DNA of 5,112 nucleotides from Halobacteriovorax sp. (GCA_002686115.1 NZAF01000046.1:6543-11654); one strand, 5' to 3'. Shown: positions 1 to 5,112, counted from the first letter of the stretch. Notes: generated by a model from the letters alone, not told the origin. Program-made: numbers and translations.

Positions 1-1038
1 ATACAAAGCACATTGGCCAAGTCTCCAGAGTATTATAAGGATGTCATAAAGCTTATTGAAGAATCTTTAAACTATGAAGCTAAATATAGTTTTGAAAAAG
101 ACTTTTGGCCTTTAATCAATCCAAACAATCATAAGAACTGTCATATTTTGATAGATAAGAAGTCTGATAAAGTCGTTGCACATATTGGTGTAAAAAAAAG
201 AGATATTAGAGTAAAGAGAAATAAATATCCCGTCATTTTACTCGGTGGAATTGTTACGGATAAAGACTATAGAGGACAAGGACATTTCAAAAATCTTTTC
301 AATGATATTATAAAACACTATGAAGACAAGTGCGCTTTTTACTTACTGTGGAGCGAGAAAGATTATCTTTATGAAAAGTATAGTTTTTTTGAATTTGGAA
401 CAATTATTCAAACAGGTAATCAAATCTTTGACGAAAAAAAAGCAAATGAACTCGGCTTTATAAAAAAAGAACATACAAAGCTTAACGAACAAGAAAAAAT
501 TGAAGTCAAAGAACTTCATGACAATAACTATAAAAACTATATAAGCTTCAATAGAAAAGCACGCGATTGGTATGACGTTTCTCAAATAAAGTCAACTGAT
601 CTCTATATCAAGCATAAGGATCAAGAAAGACAAAAAGAAGTCATCGCATACTTCTATGTAAATAAAGGACAAGATCTCAAAGATATTATCCATGAAGTTT
701 CATTCTTCTCTGATGAAGATATGATTGAAAAGCTAAGTCCATTTAAATTATGGCTTCCAGAAAAGCATCAAAGTTACATCGAACATCAACACGCTCTCTA
801 CATAGGGCTATTAAGAGTTGGTCAAAAAGAGAAATTCACTTCTTTCATTCAAGATGTATATTCAAATGATATTTTCATCAAAAAAATGAGTGATGAAAGT
901 GTCATTTTTGAATTTAAGGATAAAGAGTATAATGTGACTCTAAAAGACTTTATTCAACTAACACTAGGGCCAAAGCCAGCTGAAGAATTTGTCCGCTACT
1001 CTCCCTGGATTGTTATATCTGGTCTTGATAGCATTTAA
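1..1038 (+). CDS. GNAT-family N-acetyltransferase, 5'-truncated by the window edge
   Basis: A predicted acetyl-CoA-dependent N-acetyltransferase; the substrate is unknown. The reading frame is open from base 1, so the true start probably lies just upstream; the TTG at 13 is only the first possible start inside the window and no ribosome site can be judged. Counting from that TTG (341 residues), the N-terminal half is a GNAT fold: a first helix (about 8-20), strands around 43-60 and 73-82, then the acetyl-CoA pyrophosphate loop R87-G88-Q89-G90-H91 following GGIVTDKDY, and a later YEKYSFFEFG stretch (120-129) that resembles the usual 'YEKxGF' strand-helix of GNATs. Residues from about 155 to 341 form a second region, with the segment YFYVNKGQDL near 213-222 followed by IIHEVSF, that may be a second GNAT-like or other C-terminal domain. 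No signal peptide or membrane segment is visible. It converges on the deacetylase gene and shares its stop bases. Family assignment is good; function beyond that is not known. Confidence 0.8.
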   Translation: MQSTLAKSPEYYKDVIKLIEESLNYEAKYSFEKDFWPLINPNNHKNCHILIDKKSDKVVAHIGVKKRDIRVKRNKYPVILLGGIVTDKDYRGQGHFKNLFNDIIKHYEDKCAFYLLWSEKDYLYEKYSFFEFGTIIQTGNQIFDEKKANELGFIKKEHTKLNEQEKIEVKELHDNNYKNYISFNRKARDWYDVSQIKSTDLYIKHKDQERQKEVIAYFYVNKGQDLKDIIHEVSFFSDEDMIEKLSPFKLWLPEKHQSYIEHQHALYIGLLRVGQKEKFTSFIQDVYSNDIFIKKMSDESVIFEFKDKEYNVTLKDFIQLTLGPKPAEEFVRYSPWIVISGLDSI

Positions 1039-1047
1039 AATTTAAAT
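1033..1047. repeat. AT-only inverted repeat at the convergent gene junction (possible weak terminator)
   Basis: ATTTAAA, a single A, then TTTAAAT form a perfect 7-bp inverted repeat covering both stop codons. On the plus strand it is followed by a six-T run at 1051-1056, so it could act as a weak terminator for the acetyltransferase transcript. With only A-T pairs and an effective stem of about 5 bp the hairpin would be very weak, and no T run follows it in the minus direction. Treat as a tentative site. Confidence 0.25.
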
Positions 1048-1925
1048 ATGTTTTTTGCGGCCTTAAAAGTATTAACATATGCAGAAACAGTTTCACTTAT
1101 ATTCTTTGCATATCCTCCACCTATAACGAATGAGATTGGTACGCCATGCTTTTTAGCCAGATCAAAAATAATCTTATCTCTTTCTAGAACCCCATCGTGA
1201 GAAATATTTAAAAGTCCCAAATGATCATGACTTAAAATATCAACTCCCGCTTGATAAAGGATGAGATCAAAACTACTAACATCAATTGTTTTAAGTTCTT
1301 TATTTAAAAGTTCTAGATAAAGGCCATCTTCACTATTTTTAGGAACTGGAATATTTATATGAGTTTCTACTTTTCGATACGGATAATTTTCAGCACAAAA
1401 CATATCAAAAATCAAAACATTCTTATCTTCGTTTAAAATAGATGCGTTACCATTACCTTGGTGAACATCTAGATCTATGATCAAAACTTTCTTGTCTCTA
1501 TTAAGACGAGAAATGACTGCAAAGTCATTAAAGAAACAGTACCCCTCACCTGAGTCATAATGAGCATGGTGAGTTCCACTAGATAGGGCGGCACTTACAC
1601 CGTACTCTAATGCCAATTCACTAGCTCTAACAGAGGCGCCAATACTAGCCATGGTTCTTATAACCATTTCATTCGTTAATGGTAGACCAATTTTTCTAGC
1701 TTCTTTTCTCTCAAGTGATAAATTTATAATTTGATCAACGTATTCTTGATCATGCGCTAAGTATAAGTGTTCCACTTCGATAGGCTTAGACTCTTCTAAT
1801 TGAGACTTACAAACAATAGCATTCTCAATCAAACTCTCTCTAAGCAGTCTATACTTCTCCATTGGGAAACGATGTTTTTCTCCTAGAGAAACTTTATATG
1901 TATCAGAGTAAATGAATTTGGTCAT
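1035..1925 (-). CDS. Histone deacetylase superfamily protein (class IV / HDAC11-like)
   Basis: A zinc-dependent amidohydrolase of the arginase/deacetylase fold, 296 residues, expected to be cytoplasmic and to remove acetyl (or longer acyl) groups from lysine side chains or small amines such as polyamines. The catalytic set is complete: H119-H120 (in SGTHHAHYD), the GEGYCFFND stretch at 126-134, zinc ligands D153 and H155 in DLDVHQGNG, the third zinc ligand D229 in QAGVD, and the transition-state tyrosine Y272 in GGGY. The N-terminal HRFPMEKY (18-25) is typical of bacterial class IV-type members. The ATG at 1925-1923 is chosen because it lies 2 nt after the upstream ubiB-like stop and begins at the family N-terminus; a TTG 51 nt upstream (1976) would add a 17-residue non-family extension overlapping that gene. 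Only a weak purine-rich site (AGAAG, 1931-1935) precedes it, so translational coupling to the upstream gene is likely. The physiological substrate cannot be read from sequence. Confidence 0.9.
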   Translation of the reverse strand: MTKFIYSDTYKVSLGEKHRFPMEKYRLLRESLIENAIVCKSQLEESKPIEVEHLYLAHDQEYVDQIINLSLERKEARKIGLPLTNEMVIRTMASIGASVRASELALEYGVSAALSSGTHHAHYDSGEGYCFFNDFAVISRLNRDKKVLIIDLDVHQGNGNASILNEDKNVLIFDMFCAENYPYRKVETHINIPVPKNSEDGLYLELLNKELKTIDVSSFDLILYQAGVDILSHDHLGLLNISHDGVLERDKIIFDLAKKHGVPISFVIGGGYAKNISETVSAYVNTFKAAKNIFKF

Positions 1926-1927
1926 CG

Positions 1928-3643
1928 TTACTTCTTTTGAAGACCTACAAAGACGAGAAAACTCGCAGCCCCCCAAAAGATATATGTCATGGCCGGTAGG
2001 TCGTTCATTTTGGCATTGGCTAAAGTCGATGTATCGACAAGCGTTGCTCCTGTATAAAATAATATACTAGCAATAATACAATAACCTAAAAAGATGATAG
2101 CGTTAGACAAATTATCGAAAGCTCTTTCGACGCCTAAATGCTTAAGCTCAAATGCATAGCCATTCTTTGCCCACTCTTTAGAAAACCACTTTATGTGTCT
2201 TGGCAGACTTCGAGCACTCAATAAGATATCACGAGCCAGCCAGCCCGCATCTTCAGTCAAAGCTTCTTTATTAAAATTAGACTTGATAAGACCATCTATG
2301 TCTTTTTCTAAAATTTTAAAAATATCAAAATCAATCCCAAGGCTTTTACCAACACCATCGAGTGTCATCAGTGCTCTAAATACAACATACCATTCACGGG
2401 GAAGGAAAATCTGATGTTCACGCAATGTTTTTACAATTGACCTTAAAACAATACTAAAATTAGTTTGCTGAACTGTAAGACCAATGTGTGGACTTAGGGC
2501 GTATTTAATATCGCTAATTAATTTATCGACATCAGGAACTGTTTCAAACTCTGCAACATCTAAAAACTCATAGACAAGATTTTCAAAATTATAAGTTAGA
2601 ATAGAATAAATAATTGCTAAAAAGTTTTGTCTACCATTTCTTGAAAGACTTCCAACAAGACCAAAGTCAATCAGAGCAATTTTCTTATCTCTTGTATAAA
2701 AGAAATTTCCGCCATGTAGATCAGCGTGGAAAAAACCTTCGTTTAAAAATGTTTTTATAAAGACATCAACGCTCGTATCAAGCTTAGTTCTTAACTCTTC
2801 AATAACTTCATTTATTTTTTCTTCATCACTAAATGGAGTCCCATCAATAAGTTCCATTACAAGAAGATTATCTTTAGTGTATTCTGAATATATTTTAGGA
2901 ATATAGAAACTATCTCCATCATATTTTTCAATTATTTTTCTAAGTTTTTCACAATTATTTGCTTCAATGTTGAAATTCAATTCATTATGAAGAGACACTG
3001 CAAAATCTTGCAATATTTTTGAAATCCCTAGAAACTTGATCTCCTCACCGGCTTTTTCAGACTGCTCTGCTATAAATTGTAAAACTGATAAATCTGTTTC
3101 AATCGATCTCTCTATTTCTGGCCTTCTAACTTTTAATACAACATCTTCACCAGTTTTGAGTTTTGCTTTATAAACAAGTCCAATTGATGCTGTCCCAATT
3201 GGCTCTTCGATAATGATTGAAAATACATCTTCTGCTTTTCTACCAAGAGATTCCTCAACCTGCTCTCGTACTTCTGAAAAATTTAGAGGACTCACTTTAT
3301 CTCTAAGCAGCTGCATTTGCTTTATAAAGTCATCGTTGAAGATATCTTCTCGTGAGCCTAGCAACTGACCAAACTTTACAAACGCAGGACCTAGCTCTTC
3401 AAAACTAAGCTTAAGCCTAACGCCAATAACCTCACCCCAAGAACTCTCTCCTCTTTCTTGGATCTCATCTTTAACTCTTTTCTTCGTTGACTTTGGTAAA
3501 GCGAAATTGGGAATTTTTAAAAGTACGTTCTTAGAAATAAATTCATCCAGTCCATGACTGGCAAAGACAGTGACAATTTCTCGAAGTCTTCCAATATTAC
3601 GTATGGTCTTAGTAAGATTCACACCCGTACTTATTAGGCCCAT
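1928..3643 (-). CDS. UbiB/ABC1 (AarF) family kinase-like protein
   Basis: An atypical kinase-like ATPase of the UbiB/ABC1/ADCK family, 571 residues, close to the usual ~550. Characterised members support ubiquinone synthesis or lipid metabolism and sit on membranes. Visible motifs: the KxGQ motif K90-F91-G92-Q93 within the family-specific N-terminal helices; the nucleotide loop GTASIGLVY (150-158); the ATP-binding lysine K171 in VVLKVRRP; E182-x-D184 (the ExD motif); the catalytic loop HADLHGGN (306-313); and the metal-binding D326-F327-G328. Two hydrophobic segments at the C-terminus (about 514-536 and 552-568) should form a membrane hairpin, as in UbiB. Two family positions are unusual: the loop begins G-T rather than Ala-rich, and the catalytic loop has Gly where Pro is usual (HPGN). 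Start is the ATG at 3643, with AAAGGA 5 nt upstream; a GTG 42 nt earlier is possible but less likely. The gene is first of a two-gene operon with the deacetylase. Family is certain; whether it serves quinone synthesis here is not. Confidence 0.9.
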   Translation of the reverse strand: MGLISTGVNLTKTIRNIGRLREIVTVFASHGLDEFISKNVLLKIPNFALPKSTKKRVKDEIQERGESSWGEVIGVRLKLSFEELGPAFVKFGQLLGSREDIFNDDFIKQMQLLRDKVSPLNFSEVREQVEESLGRKAEDVFSIIIEEPIGTASIGLVYKAKLKTGEDVVLKVRRPEIERSIETDLSVLQFIAEQSEKAGEEIKFLGISKILQDFAVSLHNELNFNIEANNCEKLRKIIEKYDGDSFYIPKIYSEYTKDNLLVMELIDGTPFSDEEKINEVIEELRTKLDTSVDVFIKTFLNEGFFHADLHGGNFFYTRDKKIALIDFGLVGSLSRNGRQNFLAIIYSILTYNFENLVYEFLDVAEFETVPDVDKLISDIKYALSPHIGLTVQQTNFSIVLRSIVKTLREHQIFLPREWYVVFRALMTLDGVGKSLGIDFDIFKILEKDIDGLIKSNFNKEALTEDAGWLARDILLSARSLPRHIKWFSKEWAKNGYAFELKHLGVERAFDNLSNAIIFLGYCIIASILFYTGATLVDTSTLANAKMNDLPAMTYIFWGAASFLVFVGLQKK

Positions 3644-3648
3644 AAAAA

Positions 3649-3654
3649 TCCTTT
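3649..3654 (-). promoter_or_regulatory. Ribosome binding site of the ubiB-like gene
   Basis: AAAGGA on the minus strand, 5 nt before the ATG at 3643. It favours this start over the upstream in-frame GTG at 3685, which would place the ribosome site inside the coding region. Confidence 0.6.
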
Positions 3655-3673
3655 GTGTATACTGTAGTTTAAC

Positions 3674-3702
3674 ACTATCAAGCACCGCGTAATAGTTGGC
3701 AA
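3674..3702 (-). promoter_or_regulatory. Candidate sigma-70-type promoter of the ubiB-like/deacetylase operon
   Basis: Read on the minus strand, a -35-like TTGCCA (3697-3702, 5 of 6 to consensus) is followed after a 17-bp spacer by a -10-like GATAGT (3674-3679, 4 of 6). Transcription would start near 3667, giving a leader of about 24 nt that still contains the AAAGGA ribosome site. This is a match to a consensus by eye in AT-rich DNA, so it remains tentative. Confidence 0.35.
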
Positions 3703-3727
3703 AAATGTCGGATAAATGGTAAAAAAT

Positions 3728-3731
3728 AGGA
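3728..3731 (+). promoter_or_regulatory. Ribosome binding site choosing the ATG at 3737
   Basis: AGGA lies 5 nt before the ATG at 3737 and so supports this start. The in-frame ATG at 3716 has only a poorly spaced GGA and would put seven polar residues in front of an otherwise standard signal peptide. Confidence 0.55.
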
Positions 3732-3736
3732 CTGAA

Positions 3737-4234
3737 ATGAAAAAATTGATAATTTTACTATTCCTCTCAATCACCTTTGTCCAAAGAAACGCTTTGGCGA
3801 ATGAAGCATGTAGTAGAATTGCAATTATTAATCAGCAGGAGTTTCTTGTCGACCCCAACCTTAACAGAAAGGGTGAGGGGCTAAGGTTTTACTTAGCACG
3901 TGATGAAAAAGCGAAAGAACTTCTTGAGAAATATCAAAATACCAGTGACCAAAGACTTAGATCTGCCATCATTGGAACTTCTGGCGCCCTGATGCTTCTT
4001 GGTTCAACATTTGTGAGCGGTGGAAATAATAAACAGGCACTTGTTATTGGTGGTATTTCCACTATATTTATTAATTTTCTTGTCAGTAAAACAATTGATA
4101 ATAATAACGAGAAATACTTGATTGAAGCTGTTCATGAATATAATAAAAGGCGTGAACCAAAGATATATTTTAAATCAAAAGATGGTGAAGTTACTGAACC
4201 AAAGATGTATCTAGAAAAAACTTGGAGTTTTTAA
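3737..4234 (+). CDS. Hypothetical exported protein with signal peptide and hydrophobic hairpin
   Basis: I do not recognise a named family. The 165-residue product begins with a textbook signal peptide: MKK, a hydrophobic core (LIILLFLSITFV) and a likely signal peptidase I site after A19-L20-A21, so it should leave the cytoplasm. There is no lipobox: the first cysteine, C25, lies after the cleavage site and lacks the context. A charged helical region (about 50-75) leads into two hydrophobic, Gly/Ser-rich stretches, about 77-94 and 101-117, joined by the short polar turn GGNNKQ. They may form a membrane-inserted helical hairpin. The C-terminus is polar, with EYNKRREPK and a repeated EPKxY element (140-144 and 154-158). 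Start is the ATG with AGGA rather than the ATG at 3716. It is first of the operon leading to greA and recG, and its stop overlaps the next gene's ATG by one base. An envelope role is inferred; function is unknown. Confidence 0.7.
   Translation: MKKLIILLFLSITFVQRNALANEACSRIAIINQQEFLVDPNLNRKGEGLRFYLARDEKAKELLEKYQNTSDQRLRSAIIGTSGALMLLGSTFVSGGNNKQALVIGGISTIFINFLVSKTIDNNNEKYLIEAVHEYNKRREPKIYFKSKDGEVTEPKMYLEKTWSF
4153..4206 (+). repeat. In-frame 12-bp direct repeat, 42-bp period
   Basis: TGAACCAAAGAT occurs at 4153-4164 and again at 4195-4206, exactly 14 codons apart in the same frame, encoding EPKIY and EPKMY near the C-terminus of the exported protein. With only two copies it may be a small internal duplication or a chance recurrence. 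Confidence 0.5.
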
Positions 4235-4533
4235 TGACAGAAGAAGCCAAAGTAAAGTGTCATTCATGTAAAAAAGAACTTGAAATTGATGTTAATTCAA
4301 GAATCTCTCTAAGCGAAGAATGCGAGTACTGCTACGCTGATCTTCATGTATGTAAAATGTGTGAGTTTTACGACCCGAAAGTGTATAATGAATGTCGTGA
4401 AACAAATGCAGAAAGAATCGTAGAAAAAGATAAGAAGAACTTTTGTGGATATTTTAAACTAACTGGCTCGGAAGATGAGGACACGAAGAAAAGAAACCTC
4501 ATGGATGCTGCCAATTCACTCTTTAAGGACTAA
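4234..4533 (+). CDS. Small eight-cysteine, probably zinc-binding protein
   Basis: A 99-residue cytoplasmic protein with eight cysteines: C9-x2-C12, C30-x2-C33, C40-x2-C43, C54 and C71. The first two pairs look like one four-cysteine zinc ribbon (knuckles about 18 residues apart). The second set, CKMCEFYDPKVYNEC followed by an 'ERxxxKDKKNFCGYF' stretch, looks like a second metal site built from C40, C43, C54 and C71. I recall similar small proteins with a 'C-x2-C-x-FYDP ... NxCRE ... NFCxYF' pattern in other bacteria, annotated only as hypothetical; this is from memory and unchecked. The C-terminal 25 residues are charged and probably helical. No signal peptide. The ATG overlaps the preceding stop (TAATG), with GGAG at 4224-4227 spaced 6 nt; a TTG at 4222 is rejected. 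Placement directly before greA would fit a nucleic-acid or polymerase-associated role, but that is inference. Confidence 0.75.
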   Translation: MTEEAKVKCHSCKKELEIDVNSRISLSEECEYCYADLHVCKMCEFYDPKVYNECRETNAERIVEKDKKNFCGYFKLTGSEDEDTKKRNLMDAANSLFKD

Positions 4534-4536
4534 TTT

Positions 4537-5007
4537 ATGGCAAACCCTATTACAAAAAACGGAATGGATAAAATTGAAGAAGAACTCAATCAACTTATTA
4601 AAGTTGAAAGAGAAGAGTTAAAAACAGTTATTGCTGAAGCCAGAGAACTAGGTGACCTTAAAGAAAATGCTGAATATCATGCCGCAAAAGAAAAACAAAG
4701 TATTATGGAAGGTAGAATTGCTCAGCTTCAAGGGATCGTTGCAAGCAGTGAAGTCGTTGACCCTTCTCAAGTTGAGTCAGATAAAGTTGTTTTTGGAGCA
4801 ACAGTAACGATTCTCAATGTTGAAACTGATGAAAGTACAACTTATCAAATTGTTGGTGAACCTGAATCAGATATCAATCAAGGAAAAATCTCTTATAATA
4901 GCCCTCTTGGTAAAGCTCTTATTGGAAAAGAAGAAGGCGATGAAGTCATCGTTAAAGCGCCAAAGGGAGATATTGAATACGAGGTAGAAGAGATTGAGTA
5001 CAAGTAA
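4537..5007 (+). CDS. greA: Transcription elongation factor GreA
   Basis: GreA enters the secondary channel of backtracked RNA polymerase and stimulates cleavage of the 3' end of the nascent RNA, so that elongation can resume. The 156-residue product matches the usual ~158. Residues 1 to about 75 form the antiparallel coiled coil; its tip carries the hallmark acidic residues D40 and E43 in GDLKENAEY, which coordinate the catalytic magnesium together with the polymerase. Residues from about 80 to 156 form the FKBP-like C-terminal domain, with the conserved ISYNSPLGKALIGKEEGD stretch near 118-135. The ATG at 4537 has AAGGA (4525-4529) 7 nt upstream, lying in the end of the preceding gene, whose stop is 3 nt away. 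It is third in the four-gene plus-strand operon, and recG begins inside its last codons. All key residues are present, so it is expected to be active. Confidence 0.97.
   Translation: MANPITKNGMDKIEEELNQLIKVEREELKTVIAEARELGDLKENAEYHAAKEKQSIMEGRIAQLQGIVASSEVVDPSQVESDKVVFGATVTILNVETDESTTYQIVGEPESDINQGKISYNSPLGKALIGKEEGDEVIVKAPKGDIEYEVEEIEYK
4981..4996 (+). promoter_or_regulatory. Ribosome binding site and TTG start of recG inside greA
   Basis: GAGG at 4981-4984 lies 9 nt before the TTG at 4994-4996, within the greA 3' end. The TTG is the only plausible start, because a TAG stop occurs in the same frame at 4985-4987 and the next ATG comes 26 codons later, inside the conserved region. Confidence 0.55.
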
Positions 5008-5112
5008 TCTTGATCTCTCAGATTCTATAGCTAAGCTATACAAAAAACCAACTAAGTCTGCACAGACTCTTATGGAGTCTGGAATAGAGACTATTGAAGA
5101 CCTCTTGTGGGT
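4994..5112 (+). CDS. recG: N-terminus of a RecG-type ATP-dependent DNA helicase, cut by the window end
   Basis: Only the first 39 codons are present. RecG is a superfamily 2 helicase that regresses stalled replication forks and unwinds branched DNA and R-loops. The visible protein begins MSTSNLDLSDSIAKLY and continues to a 'SGIETIEDLLW' stretch, matching the usual start of RecG, where a helix-hairpin-like segment (typically 'LxKLGIxTVxDLLxxFP') precedes the wedge domain. The usual 'KGVGPKxA' is replaced by KKPTKSAQ, so the family call rests mainly on the GIxTIEDLL motif. It starts at a TTG overlapping the last 14 nt of greA in another frame, indicating translational coupling. The helicase motifs would lie beyond the window, so the call cannot be confirmed here. 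Confidence 0.65.
   Translation, partial: MSTSNLDLSDSIAKLYKKPTKSAQTLMESGIETIEDLLW

Larger units (their letters stand above)
3644..3736. promoter_or_regulatory. Divergent intergenic region between the two operons
   Basis: This 93-bp gap separates the ATG of the ubiB-like gene (minus) from the ATG of the envelope protein gene (plus), so promoters for both transcripts probably lie here, or just inside a coding end. The minus-strand candidate is described separately. For the plus strand the best -10-like hexamer is TATACT at 3658-3663 (5 of 6 to TATAAT), but no good -35 lies 16-18 bp upstream; a weaker pair is TTGTGT (3653-3658) with TATCAA (3676-3681), 17 bp apart. No operator palindrome longer than TTGGCAA/TTGCCAA is obvious. 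Confidence 0.4.

Noticed and set aside
343..585. Minus-strand open frame of 80 codons
   Set aside because: It lies fully inside the acetyltransferase gene on the other strand; its Phe/Ile-rich composition is the mirror of the Lys/Glu-rich coding strand, and there is no plausible family or ribosome site.
1926..1976. Upstream TTG start for the deacetylase
   Set aside because: It would add MGGCEFSRLCRSSKEVT, unlike the family N-terminus, and overlap the ubiB-like coding end; the ATG at 1925 fits a 2-nt operon joint.
2193..2414. Plus-strand open frame of 73 codons
   Set aside because: It lies antisense within the conserved C-terminal part of the ubiB-like gene and shows no domain or motif.
3644..3685. 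GTG start at 3685 for the ubiB-like protein
   Set aside because: The ATG at 3643 has a good AAAGGA at proper spacing, and the 14 extra residues have no family support; the longer form would also cover the candidate -10 box.
3716..3736. ATG at 3716 for the exported protein
   Set aside because: Weak ribosome site, and it would place MVKNRTE in front of a standard signal peptide.
4222..4233. TTG start for the eight-cysteine protein
   Set aside because: It lies within the GGAG ribosome site that serves the ATG at 4234, which forms a typical TAATG overlap.
3737..4234. Lipoprotein signal on the exported protein
   Set aside because: The only nearby cysteine (C25) is preceded by NEA rather than a lipobox such as L-A-G-C, while A19-L20-A21 is a good signal peptidase I site.
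1..5112. Mobile element, phage, toxin-antitoxin, CRISPR, tRNA or riboswitch content
   Set aside because: No transposase, integrase or repeat array was seen, and no tRNA-like cloverleaf or long structured leader; coding density is near complete and the only sizeable gap is 93 bp.

Overview
The window holds seven protein-coding genes packed tightly on an AT-rich sequence: five complete genes, one cut at each edge, and no RNA gene, insertion sequence or CRISPR array that I can see. The mixture of a predicted GNAT acetyltransferase, a class IV-like (HDAC11-type) deacetylase, a UbiB/ABC1 kinase-like protein, a cysteine-rich zinc-binding protein, GreA and the beginning of RecG, together with the low G+C and Lys/Glu/Asn/Ile-rich proteins, suggests a Gram-negative bacterium of the Bdellovibrio-like group (Bacteriovoracales, e.g. 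Halobacteriovorax or a relative). That placement is an inference from style and gene content and is not proven by a marker gene.

Layout: (1) 1-1038 (+) is a GNAT-family acetyltransferase open at the left edge. (2) 1035-3643 (-) is a two-gene operon, ubiB-like then the deacetylase gene, separated by only 2 nt. The deacetylase and acetyltransferase genes meet tail to tail and share the four bases TTAA for their stop codons. (3) 3644-3736 is a 93-bp divergent intergenic region, the only real non-coding stretch, which should carry promoters for both directions. (4) 3737-5112 (+) is a compact operon: a secreted or envelope protein with a hydrophobic hairpin, a 99-residue eight-cysteine protein, greA and recG. 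Joints are a 1-nt overlap (TAATG), a 3-nt gap, and a 14-nt overlap with a TTG start.

Functional reading: the right-hand operon places a transcript-cleavage factor (GreA) and a fork-remodelling helicase (RecG) in one transcript, both of which deal with stalled polymerases or forks, behind two uncharacterised small proteins. The left-hand genes pair an acetyltransferase and a deacetylase in convergent orientation, with the deacetylase co-transcribed with a membrane-anchored atypical kinase/ATPase. Most of the window is ordinary chromosomal core. The parts most worth following up are the deacetylase-UbiB coupling with its acetyltransferase neighbour, the altered nucleotide-binding loop of the UbiB-like protein, and the conserved-looking eight-cysteine protein before greA.
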